Shown piece after piece: positions 7,860 through 17,347 of a stretch of 52,269 bases of DNA; position 1 is the first letter of the stretch; the number at the start of each line of letters is the position of its first letter. The stretch lies in NCBI RefSeq assembly GCF_000723405.1, contig NZ_CCAE010000033.1:1-52269 (forward strand), in the 5' to 3' direction. A model generated the notes under the pieces. That model was not told the origin of the DNA. It did not search any database and saw only the letters and a program-made list of their open reading frames with translations. Position numbers and translations under genes: made by a program. The DNA is from Hydrogenophaga intermedia. Lineage in GTDB: Bacteria > Pseudomonadota > Gammaproteobacteria > Burkholderiales > Burkholderiaceae_C.

Positions 7860-7876
7860 GGAAAAGGAGGTGTTCG

Positions 7877-8242
7877 ATGAACGCCTACACAGTGTCCCGA
7901 CTGGCCCTTGAGGCCGGGGTGAGCGTGCATATCGTGCGCGACTACCTGCTGCGCGGATTGCTGCGGCCAGTCGCCTGCACCACGGGCGGCTACGGCTTGT
8001 TCGATGACGCCGCCTTGCAGCGGCTGTGCTTTGTGCGGACCGCTTTTGAGGCGGGCATCGGCCTGGACGCATTGGCGCGGTTGTGCCGGGCGCTGGATGC
8101 GGCGGACTGCGATGAAACAGCCGCACAGCTTGCCGTGCTGAGTCAGTTCGTCGAACGCCGACGCGAAGCGTTGGCCGATCTGGAAGTGCAGTTGGCCGCG
8201 ATGCCGACCGCGCCGGCCCAGCAAGCGGAGAGTCTGCCATGA
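7877..8242 (+). CDS. merD: MerD, mer operon co-regulator
   Basis: MerD, 121 residues, distal regulator that helps reset the mer operon by acting at the MerR-bound operator. The N-terminal [29 protein letters not shown] is a MerR-type helix-turn-helix; a helical dimerisation part follows and the C terminus ends in [12 protein letters not shown] strong AAAAGGAGG site precedes the start. It overlaps merE by 4 bases (ATGA). Length matches the Tn501 protein. Confidence 0.96.
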   Translation: MNAYTVSRLALEAGVSVHIVRDYLLRGLLRPVACTTGGYGLFDDAALQRLCFVRTAFEAGIGLDALARLCRALDAADCDETAAQLAVLSQFVERRREALADLEVQLAAMPTAPAQQAESLP

Positions 8243-8475
8243 ACAGCCCCGAGCGCTTGCCGACCGAGACACACAAGCCGTTCACCGGCTACCTGTGGGG
8301 TGCGCTGGCGGTGCTCACCTGTCCCTGTCATTTGCCGATTCTCGCCATTGTGCTGGCCGGCACGACGGCCGGCGCGTTCATCGGCGAGCACTGGGGTATT
8401 GCAGCCCTCACGCTGACCGGCTTGTTTGTCCTGTCTGTGACGCGGCTGCTGCGGGCCTTCAGAGGTCGATCATGA
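8239..8475 (+). CDS. merE: MerE membrane protein
   Basis: MerE, 78 residues, broad mercury transporter of the inner membrane. Two hydrophobic segments (about 18-40 and 48-66) flank a short loop. The vicinity TCPCHLPI in the first segment supplies the conserved cysteine pair. Start overlaps the merD stop; stop overlaps the next gene's start (ATGA), so merD, merE and the EAL gene are translationally coupled. Confidence 0.95.
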   Translation: MNSPERLPTETHKPFTGYLWGALAVLTCPCHLPILAIVLAGTTAGAFIGEHWGIAALTLTGLFVLSVTRLLRAFRGRS

Positions 8476-9461
8476 GCGCTTCCCAGCCAATTGAATGGAC
8501 AGTGGCGCAACTGGCGCAGGCGGTCGAGCGCGGGCAGCTTGAGCTGCACTACCAGCCGATTGTCGATTTGCGCAGTGAGCAGATTGTCGGCGCGGAAGCC
8601 CTGTTGCGCTGGCGTCATCCGACGCTCGGACTGTTGCCGCCGGGCCAGTTCCTGCCCGTGATCGAATCGTCCGGCCTGATGCCGGAAATCGGCGCATGGG
8701 TGCTGGGCGCAGCCTGCCGTCAAATGCGCGACTGGCGGGTGCTGGCATGGCAACCGTTCCGGCTGGCCGTCAATGTTTCGGCGAGCCAAGTGGGGCCAGA
8801 TTTCGACAAGTGGGTAAAGGGCGTGCTGGCCGATGCCGGGTTGCCCGCCGCGTATCTTGAAATTGAGCTGACCGAATCGGTTGCGTTCGGTGATCCGGCG
8901 ATCTTCCCCGCCCTGGAAGCTTTGCGACAGATCGGTGCGCGCTTCGCCGCCGACGACTTCGGCACCGGCTATTCCTGCCTGCAACACCTGAAATGCTGCC
9001 CCATCAGCACGCTCAAGATCGACCAATCGTTTGTCGCCGGACTCGCCAACGACCACCGCGACCAGACCATCGTGCGCACCGTGATTCAGCTTGCGCATGG
9101 GCTTGGCATGGAAGTAGTGGCCGAAGGCGTGGAAACATCGGCGAGTCTTGATTTGTTGCGACAAGCGGACTGCGACACAGGACAAGGCTTCCTGTTCGCC
9201 AAGCCGATGCCGGCGGCGGCATTCGCCGTCTTCGTCAGTCAATGGAGGGGTGCCACCATGAATGCAAATGATCCGACTGCCACCAGTTGCTGCGTGTGCT
9301 GCAAGGAAATCCCGCTCGATGCCGCCTTCACCCCGGAAGGCGCGGAATACGTCGAGCACTTCTGCGGGCTGGAGTGCTATCAGCGCTTCCAGGCGCGCGC
9401 CAAGACCGGGAGCGAAACCGATGCCGATCCGAACGCCTGCGACTCATCACTGTCAGACTGA
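8472..9461 (+). CDS. urf2: EAL-domain protein with C-terminal cysteine-rich DUF3330-like domain (urf2)
   Basis: 329 residues. Residues about 10-250 form an EAL phosphodiesterase-type domain with [34 protein letters not shown] and EGVE, the usual signature motifs, so c-di-GMP hydrolysis is possible though unproven for mer transposons. Residues about 263-329 are a separate cysteine-rich domain ([15 protein letters not shown]) resembling DUF3330 proteins of mer elements, possibly metal-binding. An internal ATG at 9258 is preceded by GGAGGGG, so this tail may also be made alone. Coupled to merE by ATGA. Confidence 0.88.
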   Translation: MSASQPIEWTVAQLAQAVERGQLELHYQPIVDLRSEQIVGAEALLRWRHPTLGLLPPGQFLPVIESSGLMPEIGAWVLGAACRQMRDWRVLAWQPFRLAVNVSASQVGPDFDKWVKGVLADAGLPAAYLEIELTESVAFGDPAIFPALEALRQIGARFAADDFGTGYSCLQHLKCCPISTLKIDQSFVAGLANDHRDQTIVRTVIQLAHGLGMEVVAEGVETSASLDLLRQADCDTGQGFLFAKPMPAAAFAVFVSQWRGATMNANDPTATSCCVCCKEIPLDAAFTPEGAEYVEHFCGLECYQRFQARAKTGSETDADPNACDSSLSD

Positions 9462-9474
9462 GGCATACCCTAAT

Positions 9475-9590
9475 GCAACGTCAGGGGAGAGACTAGAATC
9501 ACGTCAGGATAGAGTCCAATACTCTATTTATTGACATCATCAGTCAAGAGTCATAGATTTCAACTTGACACATCACCCCTTGGAGGCACT
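9475..9590. other. res site for TnpR
   Basis: The gap between the EAL gene and tnpR is AT-richer than its surroundings and contains repeated TGAC/GTCA half-sites (CGTCAGG twice, TTGACATC, AGTCAAG, TTGACACATC), as expected of a three-subsite Tn3-family resolution site. It also carries the tnpR/tnpA promoter. Subsite limits are not assigned. Confidence 0.75.
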
Positions 9591-10148
9591 TTGTACGGTC
9601 AACGCATCGGCTACGTTCGCGTCAGCAGCTTCGATCAGAACCCGGAACGGCAATTGGAAGGGGTTCAGGTGGCGCGGGTGTTTACCGACAAAGCATCTGG
9701 CAAGGACACTCAGCGCCCCGAGCTGGAAAGGCTGCTCGCCTTCGTGCGCGAAGGCGACACCGTGGTGGTTCACAGCATGGATCGGCTGGCGCGCAATCTG
9801 GATGACTTGCGCCGCATCGTGCAGGGTCTGACCAAGCGCGGCGTGCGCATCGAATTCGTCAAAGAAAGTCTGGCCTTCACCGGCGAGGACTCGCCAATGG
9901 CGAATTTGATGTTGTCGGTCATGGGTGCGTTTGCCGAGTTCGAGCGGGCATTGATCCGCGAACGGCAGCGCGAAGGAATCTCGCTGGCCCGGCAACGGGG
10001 TGCCTACCGGGGCCGCAAGAAGTCGTTGAACGATGAACAGATTGCCGAACTGAAACGGCGCGTCGCGGCGGGTGAGCAAAAAGCCCTGATCGCCCGCGAC
10101 TTCGGCATCAGTCGTGAAACGTTGTACCAGTACCTGCGCGAGTCCTGA
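9591..10148 (+). CDS. tnpR: TnpR serine resolvase
   Basis: Resolvase of 185 residues that resolves transposition cointegrates at res. The start is placed at the TTG at 9591 ([20 protein letters not shown]), preceded by TGGAGG, as in Tn21-type resolvases; longer in-frame versions would run through res. The catalytic serine is in RVSSFDQ (around residue 11-12). [11 protein letters not shown] and the fully conserved [20 protein letters not shown] follow. The C-terminal helix-turn-helix is [20 protein letters not shown]. Complete and likely active. Confidence 0.95.
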   Translation: MYGQRIGYVRVSSFDQNPERQLEGVQVARVFTDKASGKDTQRPELERLLAFVREGDTVVVHSMDRLARNLDDLRRIVQGLTKRGVRIEFVKESLAFTGEDSPMANLMLSVMGAFAEFERALIRERQREGISLARQRGAYRGRKKSLNDEQIAELKRRVAAGEQKALIARDFGISRETLYQYLRES

Positions 10149-10150
10149 GC

Positions 10151-13117
10151 ATGCCGCGTCGTTCCATTCTGTCCGCCACCGAGCGCGAAAGCCTGCTGGC
10201 ATTACCCGATGCCAAAGACGATCTGATCCGGTACTACACGTTCAGCGACAACGATCTGTCAGTCATCCGACAGCACCGTGGCCCGGCGAATCGGCTGGGC
10301 TTCGCCGTTCAGCTTTGCTACCTGCGATTCCCTGGCGTCATCCTGGGCGCTGATGAGTCGCCATTTCCGCCCCTGCTGCGCATCGTGGCGTCGCAGCTCA
10401 AAGTGCCGGTCGAAAGCTGGGACGACTACGGGCAGCGGGAGCAGACCCGGCGCGAGCACCTGGTAGAACTGCAAACGGTGTTCGGCTTCCAGCCGTTCAC
10501 CATGAGCCACTATCGGCAGGCGGTGCATACGCTGACCGAGCTGGCCCTGCAAACCGACAAGGGCATCGTGCTGGCCAGCGCCTTGATTGAGCATTTACGG
10601 CGGCAGTTGATCATCCTGCCCGCGCTCAACGCCATCGAGCGCGCCAGCGCCGAGGCCATTACCCGCGCCAATCGGCACATCTACGAAACCTTGTCCGAAC
10701 CGTTGTCGAACGGGCATCGCCATCGACTCGATGAACTGCTGAAACGCCGCGACAACGGCAAAACGACCTGGCTGGCTTGGCTGCGCCAGTCGCCCGCCAA
10801 ACCGAATTCCCGGCACATGCTGGAACACATCGAGCGTCTGAAAGCCTGGCAGACGCTCAACCTGCCTACCGGCATCGAGCGGCAGGTTCATCAGAACCGG
10901 CTACTCAAAATAGCCCGCGAGGGCGGCCAGATGACGCCTGCCGACCTGGCCAAATTCGAGCCGCAACGACGCTACGCCACCCTCGTGGCTCTGGCCATCG
11001 AGGGCATGGCCACCGTCACCGACGAAATTATCGACCTGCACGACCGCATCCTGGGCAAGCTGTTCAATGCGGCTAAGAACAAGCATCAGCAGCTGTTCCA
11101 GGCATCCGGCAAAGCCATCAACGCCAAGGTGCGCTTGTACGGACGCATCGGCCAGGCGCTGATCGACGCCAAGCAATCGGGTGGCGACCCATTCGCTGCC
11201 ATTGAGGCCGTCATGTCCTGGGATGCGTTCGCTGTAAGCGTCACCGAAGCGCAGACGCTCGCCCAGCCCGAGGACTTCGATTTCCTTCACCGCATTGGCG
11301 AGAGTTACGCTACCTTGCGCCGCTACGCGCCAGAATTCCTCGCTGTTCTTAAACTGCGAGCCGCGCCCGCTGCCAAGAACGTGCTCGACGCCATTGAGGT
11401 GCTGCGCGGCATGAACATCGACAATGCCCGTAAGGTGCCCGCTGATGCACCGACCGACTTCATCAAGAAACGCTGGGAAAAGCTGGTGATGACCGACGCC
11501 GGCATCGACCGACGCTACTACGAACTGTGTGCGCTGTCGGAGTTGAAAAACTTGCTGCGCTCGGGCGACATCTGGGTGCAAGGTTCACGGCAGTTCAAAG
11601 ACTTCGAGGACTACCTGGTGCCTCCCGAAAAATTCGCCAGCCTCAAGCTGTCCAGCGAATTGCCGCTGGCCGTGGCCACCGATTGCGACCAGTACCTGAG
11701 CGAGCGCTTGGAACTGCTGGAAGCGCAACTTGCCACGGTCAACCGCATGGCGGCAGCCAACGACCTGCCGGACGCCATCATCACCGAATCGGGCTTGAAG
11801 ATCACGCCGCTGGATGCTGCGGTGCCCGACACCGCGCAGGCATTGATCGATCAGACGGCGATGATTCTGCCGCACGTCAAGATCACCGAGCTGCTGCTCG
11901 AAGTCGATGAGTGGACGGGCTTCACCCGGCACTTTACGCACTTGAAATCAGGCGACCCGGCCAAGGACAAGAACCTGCTGTTGACCACCATACTGGCCGA
12001 CGCGATCAACCTGGGCCTGACCAAGATGGCCGAGTCGTGCCCCGGCACGACCTACGCCAAGCTCGCTTGGCTGCAAGCCTGGCATACCCGCGACGAAACC
12101 TATTCGACAGCGTTGGCTGAATTGGTCAACGCCCAATTCCGGCATCCCTTCGCCGGGCACTGGGGCGACGGCACCACGTCATCGTCGGACGGCCAGAACT
12201 TCCGAACCGGCAGCAAGGCGGAGAGCACTGGGCACATCAACCCGAAGTACGGCAGCAGCCCAGGACGGACTTTTTACACTCACATCTCCGACCAGTACGC
12301 GCCATTCCATACCAAGGTGGTCAATGTCGGCGTGCGCGACTCGACCTACGTGCTTGACGGTCTGCTGTACCACGAGTCCGACTTGCGCATCGAGGAGCAC
12401 TACACGGACACGGCGGGCTTCACCGATCACGTCTTCGCCTTGATGCACCTGCTAGGCTTCCGCTTTGCGCCGCGCATCCGCGACCTGGGCGACACCAAAC
12501 TCTATATTCCAAAGGGCGAAACCGTCTATGACGCTCTGAAGCCGATGATCGGCGGCACACTCAACATCAAGCACGTCCGTGCCCACTGGGATGAAATCCT
12601 GCGGCTGGCTACCTCGATCAAGCAGGGCACGGTGACGGCCTCGCTGATGCTGCGCAAGCTCGGCAGCTACCCACGCCAGAACGGCTTGGCTGTCGCCCTG
12701 CGCGAGCTGGGGCGCATCGAGCGCACGCTGTTCATCCTCGACTGGCTGCAAAGCGTAGAGTTGCGCCGCCGCGTGCATGCCGGGTTGAACAAGGGCGAAG
12801 CGCGCAACGCGCTGGCCCGCGCAGTGTTCTTCAACCGGCTGGGCGAAATCCGCGACCGCAGCTTTGAGCAGCAGCGCTACCGGGCCAGTGGCCTCAACCT
12901 GGTGACGGCGGCCGTTGTGCTGTGGAACACGGTCTACTTGGAGCGGGCGACACATGCGCTGCGCGGCAATGATCATGCCGTCGATGACGCGCAGTTGCAG
13001 TACCTGTCGCCGCTCGGCTGGGAGCACATCAATCTGACTGGCGATTACCTCTGGCGCAGCAGCGCCAAGGTCGGCGCGGGGAAGTTCAGGCCATTACGAC
13101 CGCTGCAACCGGCTTAA
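10151..13117 (+). CDS. tnpA: TnpA transposase, Tn3 family
   Basis: 988 residues, the usual Tn3-family length, catalysing replicative transposition by binding the 38-bp ends. The N-terminal part ([19 protein letters not shown]) is the DNA-binding region typical of the Tn21 subgroup. The DDE triad is inferred by family spacing: Asp680 in SSSDGQ, an Asp in TDTAGFTD (751-759), and Glu883 in LNKGEARN. No frameshift. The stop lies inside the right inverted repeat, as is normal for this family. It starts two bases after tnpR, so the two are co-expressed. Confidence 0.96.
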   Translation: MPRRSILSATERESLLALPDAKDDLIRYYTFSDNDLSVIRQHRGPANRLGFAVQLCYLRFPGVILGADESPFPPLLRIVASQLKVPVESWDDYGQREQTRREHLVELQTVFGFQPFTMSHYRQAVHTLTELALQTDKGIVLASALIEHLRRQLIILPALNAIERASAEAITRANRHIYETLSEPLSNGHRHRLDELLKRRDNGKTTWLAWLRQSPAKPNSRHMLEHIERLKAWQTLNLPTGIERQVHQNRLLKIAREGGQMTPADLAKFEPQRRYATLVALAIEGMATVTDEIIDLHDRILGKLFNAAKNKHQQLFQASGKAINAKVRLYGRIGQALIDAKQSGGDPFAAIEAVMSWDAFAVSVTEAQTLAQPEDFDFLHRIGESYATLRRYAPEFLAVLKLRAAPAAKNVLDAIEVLRGMNIDNARKVPADAPTDFIKKRWEKLVMTDAGIDRRYYELCALSELKNLLRSGDIWVQGSRQFKDFEDYLVPPEKFASLKLSSELPLAVATDCDQYLSERLELLEAQLATVNRMAAANDLPDAIITESGLKITPLDAAVPDTAQALIDQTAMILPHVKITELLLEVDEWTGFTRHFTHLKSGDPAKDKNLLLTTILADAINLGLTKMAESCPGTTYAKLAWLQAWHTRDETYSTALAELVNAQFRHPFAGHWGDGTTSSSDGQNFRTGSKAESTGHINPKYGSSPGRTFYTHISDQYAPFHTKVVNVGVRDSTYVLDGLLYHESDLRIEEHYTDTAGFTDHVFALMHLLGFRFAPRIRDLGDTKLYIPKGETVYDALKPMIGGTLNIKHVRAHWDEILRLATSIKQGTVTASLMLRKLGSYPRQNGLAVALRELGRIERTLFILDWLQSVELRRRVHAGLNKGEARNALARAVFFNRLGEIRDRSFEQQRYRASGLNLVTAAVVLWNTVYLERATHALRGNDHAVDDAQLQYLSPLGWEHINLTGDYLWRSSAKVGAGKFRPLRPLQPA

Positions 13118-13150
13118 CGTGCTTTATTTTCCGTTTTCTGAGGCGCCCCC
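13113..13150 (-). repeat. Transposon right terminal inverted repeat
   Basis: Thirty-eight bp reading from the outside GGGGGCGCCTCAGAAAACGG and ending ACGTTAAG; pairs with 4901-4938. Confidence 0.95.
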
Positions 13151-13155
13151 TGGAA
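13151..13155. repeat. Target-site duplication, right
   Basis: TGGAA, identical to 4896-4900. Confidence 0.92.
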
Positions 13156-13257
13156 GCCCGCCAGGGGCGAGACGGGCGGCTCTGCCGCCTGGCTCGATGC
13201 GCAGCACGACATAGCCGGTTCTCACGGCCGCAGGCCGGGAGAATCCCCCGCAGCTCG

Positions 13258-13272
13258 GCCCCTCAAGTGTCA
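13258..13272. repeat. TrfA iteron on the trfA side of the transposon
   Basis: GCCCCTCAAGTGTCA, perfect. Before insertion it lay about 545 bp from the iteron at 4712; the transposon now puts it 8.5 kb away. The rest of 13156-13278 holds no gene. Confidence 0.88.
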
Positions 13273-13278
13273 AAGGGT

Positions 13279-13493
13279 GGATCTCATCGTCAGAAGCGGC
13301 GATGCGAGATCCAGCGCCGGCGTCGGCCGTCATCGTCGGAACTGGCGATGGGGCCCTCGGTGCATCGTCAAAGGCAGCGATGGTCGACCGTGGCCAGGAC
13401 GTGGCCAGCCTCGCCGGAAATGACGATGCTGCAGCTCGACGTGCGCGCGACCAGGTGGCCGGTACTCCCTCGCCAGAAGTGGCGATGCTCGAG
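13279..13493. repeat. Hairpin-repeat array B, five units downstream of trfA
   Basis: Units at 13285-13304, 13331-13350, 13363-13382, 13409-13428 and 13468-13487. Units two to five are followed at once by a 6-bp palindrome: GGGCCC, GTCGAC, CTGCAG and CTCGAG. The first unit is embedded in a larger inverted repeat GGATCTC/GAGATCC (13279-13312). The last hexamer abuts the trfA terminator. No gene lies in this stretch. Confidence 0.93.
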
Positions 13494-13522
13494 AAAAAAA
13501 GCCGCCTCGATCTCGGGCGGCT
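13494..13522 (-). terminator. Rho-independent terminator of ssb-trfA
   Basis: Minus-strand stem AGCCGCC/GGCGGCT (13522-13516 with 13506-13500) followed by a run of seven T, 20 bp after the trfA stop. Confidence 0.88.
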
Positions 13523-13542
13523 CTCCAGGGACAGGGCGGCGC

Positions 13543-14766
13543 TCATCGCTTGCAATGCACCAGGTCATCATTGACCCATGCGCTTTCCACCAGGCCGTTT
13601 TCGCGCAGCTCGTCGCACGCTTCGCCAACCTGCTCGCGCCACTTCTTCGCGCGGGTGGAATCCGAGCCGCACATGAGCCGGAACGTCTCCAGCTTGAGCG
13701 GGTACGGCTCCTTGTGGGTGGCAAAGTAGTCGAACATCCGCCGGGCGGTGGGTGACAGCTTGCGGTACTTCTCCCACACGAATTTCGTGTAGTGGTCGCC
13801 GGCGAACAGCACCACCATTTCGGTGTCGATCTCGACCTGGCAGCGCGACGTGCGCTTGCCGCGATCCAGGATGCGGAAGCGCCGGATCAGCGACACGGAT
13901 TCCAGGCGGCCCAGCCGCTGGGACGAGAACTGCATCGCGGATGCTTGCAGCCGCGAAAGGCAGTCCTCGGCCTGCTTGTAGTAGCGGCCATTGATCGACC
14001 AGCCCAAGTCCTGGCAAATCTCGTAGAAGGTGAACGTGACCGGCTCGCCCAGCGGCGTGCGCTTCGCGTATTCGAGCACCTGGGCAAACACCAGCTCGTC
14101 GCTGTCGGCCCGCAGCTCGACGCCGGTAAAGGTGATCTCCACGTCCTTGCTGATGTGGTAGATCGCCTCGCGCTGCAAGGCGGCGCGGGGCACCTTCTTG
14201 TTCCTGGTCGTGAAGATCGCCGACCGGCCGAAGTCGTTGGGCATCGCGCGCATGTGGTCGGGCCACGGCGCGAGGTCGAACAAGGAAAGCTGCATGTCCT
14301 TGATCTGCTGCTTCGTGTGCTTGAGCAAGGCGGCCTGCTTGGCCTGGCTGACCTGCTCGGCCAGCTCGCCGCCGGCGCTGGCTGGCTTCTCGGTCGTTTT
14401 CTTGGTCGCCATCTGTTGCGTTCTCCGTTCGGCGGTCACGCCGCTGACTTTCTCGGCCAAGGTGTTGACCACGGTTCGCGGCTCGGGCGGAAGGCCCATA
14501 GTCCGCGCCAGCTCGGCCGACTCGGCCGCCATCCGCTCGGAGCGCGCCACGGCCGCGCTGGGCGGCGGTGGCGGCGGCTCCGGTGCTGCCGGCCCGTCCG
14601 GCAGCTCGAAGAGGGAACCGGCGGGGCGGAAGGCCCCGCCGGCGGTGCCGGCCTGCGCGTTGCGCTCGGCCGCGTAACGGCGGGCAAGCGCCGTCGCGTC
14701 GGCCTCACTCAACCCGCCGTCGATGAGCTTGCGGCGATAGCCCTGCTCGTCGAAACTGTCCGGCAT
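13543..14766 (-). CDS. trfA: TrfA replication initiator
   Basis: TrfA binds the oriV iterons and opens the origin. The long form, 407 residues, starts at 14766 after a perfect AGGAGG. An in-frame ATG at 14412 (MATKKTTEKP) would give the short form of 289 residues; IncP plasmids make both, and the long form matters in some hosts. QLSLFDL (about residues 158-164) matches the known beta-clamp-binding motif of TrfA. The C-terminal winged-helix halves include FTFYEICQDLGWSINGRYY and SPTARRMFDYFATH. The two-gene ssb-trfA operon is driven from 15183-15211 and repressed by KorA and KorB. Confidence 0.96.
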   Translation of the reverse strand: MPDSFDEQGYRRKLIDGGLSEADATALARRYAAERNAQAGTAGGAFRPAGSLFELPDGPAAPEPPPPPPSAAVARSERMAAESAELARTMGLPPEPRTVVNTLAEKVSGVTAERRTQQMATKKTTEKPASAGGELAEQVSQAKQAALLKHTKQQIKDMQLSLFDLAPWPDHMRAMPNDFGRSAIFTTRNKKVPRAALQREAIYHISKDVEITFTGVELRADSDELVFAQVLEYAKRTPLGEPVTFTFYEICQDLGWSINGRYYKQAEDCLSRLQASAMQFSSQRLGRLESVSLIRRFRILDRGKRTSRCQVEIDTEMVVLFAGDHYTKFVWEKYRKLSPTARRMFDYFATHKEPYPLKLETFRLMCGSDSTRAKKWREQVGEACDELRENGLVESAWVNDDLVHCKR

Positions 14767-14788
14767 ATCTTCGTCCTCCTAGGATAAC

Positions 14789-14805
14789 GCCCGGCCTGGC
14801 CGGGC
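14789..14805. other. Hairpin between ssb and trfA
   Basis: Perfect 8-bp inverted repeat GCCCGGCC/GGCCGGGC with a one-base loop in the 46-bp gap. In the ssb-to-trfA direction no T run follows, so it is more likely an mRNA stability or translation element than a terminator; read on the plus strand it is followed by TTTTT. Confidence 0.6.
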
Positions 14806-14812
14806 GCGTTTT

Positions 14813-15151
14813 TCATTTGCTGCCGGGTTCCTTGGTGTCCAGGTACTCGATCACGTCGGCGATGAAGTCGTGGCCGTACTCGGTCTGGCCGTCCTTCTCG
14901 AATTTGGTCGGCTCGATGCGGCCCTGGACGAACACCTTGGAGCCTTTGCCAAGGTACTTGCCCGCGTTCTCGGCCAAGCCAGCAAACGACTTGATGCGGA
15001 AGAAGTCGGTCTGCTCTTTTTTCTCGCCAGCGCGGTCGCGCCACACACGGTTTACAGCCAGGTCGAAAACGGCGCGGGCGCTGTTTTCGCTATGGCGAAC
15101 ATCGGTATCACGGGTAAGATTGCCGATAAACTGGAATTGGTTGTGGCTCAT
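14813..15151 (-). CDS. ssb: Single-stranded DNA-binding protein
   Basis: Plasmid SSB, 112 residues, one OB-fold covering almost the entire protein: FQFIGNLTRDTDVRHSENS, AVFDLAVNRVWRD, QTDFFRIKSFAGLAENAGKYL, GSKVFVQGRIEPTKFEKDGQ. It lacks the long acidic-tipped C-terminal tail of chromosomal SSB. It is the first gene of the trfA operon and protects single-stranded DNA in replication or after conjugative entry. The start ATG at 15151 follows AGGAG. Co-expressed with TrfA under KorA/KorB. Confidence 0.95.
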   Translation of the reverse strand: MSHNQFQFIGNLTRDTDVRHSENSARAVFDLAVNRVWRDRAGEKKEQTDFFRIKSFAGLAENAGKYLGKGSKVFVQGRIEPTKFEKDGQTEYGHDFIADVIEYLDTKEPGSK

Positions 15152-15182
15152 GCCTAGCTCTCCTGGCTGTGATGGAGCTTAG

Positions 15183-15211
15183 AGTTTAGCTAAACCTAAT
15201 TCCAAGGTCAA
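15183..15211 (-). promoter_or_regulatory. trfA operon promoter
   Basis: Minus-strand -35 TTGACC (15211-15206), 17-bp spacer, -10 TAAACT (15188-15183). The KorA operator covers the -10. Layout is the same as the korA promoter at 51834-51862. Confidence 0.9.
15184..15195. promoter_or_regulatory. KorA operator
   Basis: GTTTAGCTAAAC, perfect, overlapping the trfA -10 box. Confidence 0.95.
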
Positions 15212-15215
15212 GAAC

Positions 15216-15228
15216 TTTAGCGGCTAAA
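15216..15228. promoter_or_regulatory. KorB operator O_B
   Basis: TTTAGCGGCTAAA, perfect, five bases beyond the trfA -35 and 32 bp before trbA; placed to affect both divergent genes. Confidence 0.95.
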
Positions 15229-15259
15229 ATTCGAGCCGCCCACGCGCAAGGCGACGCCT

Positions 15260-15619
15260 TTGTATAACTACATCTTCTTCACGAATGTGCTCCGGCTGCT
15301 CGATGAGCGCCACATGACAAAAAAGGAGCTATCGGACAGGTCGGGGGTTTCGATCTCCTTCCTGTCCGATCTCACTACGGGTAAGGCAAATCCGTCTCTC
15401 AAGGTTATGCAGGACATTGCCAAGGCCCTTGATGCGCCGTTGCCCCTTCTGCTTGAATCAACCGACTTGGACAAGGACACGCTCGATGCCCTGGCCGGCG
15501 GCAAGGCTCCGCAGAGCCTCCCGGCCGGTTTCGAGCGAGTGGCGGCGGTGCTACCGTCGCACCAGGCATTCATCGTCAAGAAATGGGGCGAAGCCGCCCG
15601 CAAGAAGCTCCGGGGGTAG
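15260..15619 (+). CDS. trbA: TrbA, repressor of transfer operons
   Basis: TrbA, 119 residues, represses trb and tra promoters. The start is taken as TTG at 15260 (YNYIFFTNVLRLLDERHM) because starting at the next ATG (15314) would cut off the first helix of the DNA-binding domain. Residues 18-60 form an HTH_XRE domain (TKKELSDRSGVSISFLSDLTTGKANPS). The C-terminal segment PAGFERVAAVLPSHQAFIVKKW is closely shared with KorA and recognisable in KlcB. Divergent from ssb-trfA with KorA and KorB sites between. Confidence 0.93.
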   Translation: MYNYIFFTNVLRLLDERHMTKKELSDRSGVSISFLSDLTTGKANPSLKVMQDIAKALDAPLPLLLESTDLDKDTLDALAGGKAPQSLPAGFERVAAVLPSHQAFIVKKWGEAARKKLRG

Positions 15620-15683
15620 GGCGCCAAGAGAAGAGACAGGGAAGGGACGCGGCAAGGAACTGCGCCAGCAGAAGCCAGCACTT

Positions 15684-15696
15684 TTTAGCCGCTAAA
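15684..15696. promoter_or_regulatory. KorB operator O_B in trbA-trbB gap
   Basis: TTTAGCCGCTAAA, perfect, about 190 bp upstream of the trbB -10; suited to long-range KorB repression. Confidence 0.93.
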
Positions 15697-15854
15697 AGCC
15701 CGCCGGGGTGGCTCAACCCCCGGAACACCCACAACGCAAGCCATAGGTTCGGTGCGAGGCGCACGGAGCATGCGCCGCGTTGTTTCTATTGCGATCAGCT
15801 CGGGACACGATTGAAAACACTCAATCCGTCATTCCGTTTGCTTGCTCGCTAAAA

Positions 15855-15887
15855 GACTTCGGTATATCGTATGAACCTGTGTAGAAT
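15855..15887 (+). promoter_or_regulatory. trbB promoter region with TrbA-operator-like motif
   Basis: TTCGGTATATCGTATGAA (from 15858) followed by -10-like TAGAAT at 15882-15887. The motif recurs upstream of traK (GGATATATCGAATGAA at 45321) and inside traI (42429), fitting a TrbA site by its presence at both transfer operons. No good -35 is visible. The remainder of the 315-bp trbA-trbB gap holds the KorB site and nothing else recognised. Confidence 0.65.
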
Positions 15888-15934
15888 GCGAGCGATCAGG
15901 GCCGCACGCAAATCACATACATGGGATACACGGA

Positions 15935-16900
15935 ATGACCGAACAGAAGCTGGAACACAACACGATCAAGGAACGGGCGAAGAAGAAGCTCGAACGTGAC
16001 ATGGGGCCGGAGCTGCTGGCAGCTCTGAACGATCCCAAGACCGTTGAAATCATGCTCAACGCCGATGGGAAGGTCTGGCAGGAGAAGCTGGGCGAGCCGA
16101 TGAAGTGCATCGGCACCCTTCGCTTCGCGCAGGCGCAAGCCATGATCGAAACCATTGCCGGCTACCACGGCAAGGAAGTCACGCGGCAGCGGCCGATCCT
16201 GGAAGGGGAGTTTCCGCTAGACGGAAGCCGCTTCGCCGGCCAGCTCCCCCCGGTAGTGCCTGCCCCGACCTTTGCGATCCGCAAGAAGGCCGTCGCCATC
16301 TTCACCCTGGAGCAGTACGTCGAGCGCGGAATCATGACCGCGCACCAGCGCGATTCCTTGATTGCCGCCGTGCGCGCCCACCGGAACATCCTGGTGATCG
16401 GCGGCACCGGCTCGGGCAAGACCACGTTGGTGAACGCGATCATCAACGAGATGGTTCTTCAAGACCCGACCGAACGGGTTTTCATCATCGAGGACACCGG
16501 CGAAATCCAGTGCGCCGCCGAGAACTACGTCCAGTACCACACCAGCATCGACGTGACCATGACGGCGCTGCTCAAGACCACGCTGCGCATGCGCCCCGAC
16601 CGAATCCTGGTCGGCGAAGTGCGCGGCCCCGAAGCCCTTGATCTGTTGATGGCCTGGAACACCGGGCACGAAGGAGGAGCCGCAACCCTGCACGCAAACA
16701 ACGCCAAAGCGGGCCTTGATCGGCTCGCCATGCTCATCAGCATGCACCCCGATTCACCCAAACCCATTGAACCGCTGATCGGCGAGGCGGTTCACGTGGT
16801 CGTTCACATCGCCCGCACCCCTGACGGCTCGCGGCGCATCCAGGAAATCCTTGAGGTTTCCGGCTACGCCAACGGCCAATACGCAACCAAAACCCTGTAA
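15935..16900 (+). CDS. trbB: TrbB, VirB11-type secretion ATPase
   Basis: TrbB, 321 residues, hexameric ATPase at the base of the mating-pair type IV secretion system. Walker A GGTGSGKT at residues 156-163; the Asp-box IIEDTGEIQ and the His-box region (GHEGGAATLHANNA) follow, with the arginine-bearing TTLRMRPDRILVGEVRG between. The N-terminal domain ends near residue 135. First gene of the trbB-P operon, preceded by the TrbA-motif promoter. Cytoplasmic and membrane-associated. Confidence 0.96.
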   Translation: MTEQKLEHNTIKERAKKKLERDMGPELLAALNDPKTVEIMLNADGKVWQEKLGEPMKCIGTLRFAQAQAMIETIAGYHGKEVTRQRPILEGEFPLDGSRFAGQLPPVVPAPTFAIRKKAVAIFTLEQYVERGIMTAHQRDSLIAAVRAHRNILVIGGTGSGKTTLVNAIINEMVLQDPTERVFIIEDTGEIQCAAENYVQYHTSIDVTMTALLKTTLRMRPDRILVGEVRGPEALDLLMAWNTGHEGGAATLHANNAKAGLDRLAMLISMHPDSPKPIEPLIGEAVHVVVHIARTPDGSRRIQEILEVSGYANGQYATKTL

Positions 16901-16921
16901 CCCTGTAAGGAGCTTAGACCC

Positions 16922-17344
16922 ATGCAATCGACCCTTCCCGCGTTCCGCTTCGACAGCCGCGCCGTGTTCTACCTGGGCATGTTTGCCCTCTTGGCGTTCT
17001 TCCTGCTGGCACCCCAGCACGCTTTTGCCTCCGAAGGCACCGGCGGTTCCCTGCCGTATGAAGGCTGGTTGACCAACCTGCGCAACAGCGTCACCGGCCC
17101 GGTGGCCTTCGCGCTCTCGATCATCGGCATCGTGGTCGCCGGCGGCATCTTGATCTTCGGCGGCGAACTCAACGGCTTCTTCCGCACGTTGATCTTCATC
17201 GTCCTGGTCATGGCCCTGCTGGTCGGCGCGCAGAACATGATGAGCACCTTCTTCGGCCGTGGCGCGGAAATCGCCGCCCTGACCGATGGCGTGCTGCACC
17301 AAGTCAACGGCCTGGCCGCCACCTACGCGGCGCGGATCGCATAA
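16922..17344 (+). CDS. trbC: TrbC propilin (cyclic conjugative pilin)
   Basis: TrbC, 140 residues, precursor of the conjugative pilus subunit. Leader peptide to Ala36 (QHAFA), mature start at Ser37. By comparison with the IncP-alpha pilin, C-terminal processing would leave Gly114 (FFGRG before AEIAAL) as the end, giving a 78-residue peptide that TraF joins head to tail. Two hydrophobic segments (about 60-82 and 87-105) span the membrane before pilus assembly. AAGGAG precedes the start. 21 bases after trbB. Confidence 0.95.
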   Translation: MQSTLPAFRFDSRAVFYLGMFALLAFFLLAPQHAFASEGTGGSLPYEGWLTNLRNSVTGPVAFALSIIGIVVAGGILIFGGELNGFFRTLIFIVLVMALLVGAQNMMSTFFGRGAEIAALTDGVLHQVNGLAATYAARIA

Positions 17345-17347
17345 GTC

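Noticed and set aside
11121..12060. ACGCCAAG octamers in tnpA (near 11121, 11165 and 12053)
   Set aside because: They lack the purine tract that defines the backbone motif and are explained by common GCC-AAG codon pairs, so they were not counted.
13279..13493. CRISPR-like array
   Set aside because: Units are short hairpins with short, uneven, palindromic gaps; there are no constant-length unique spacers and no cas genes.
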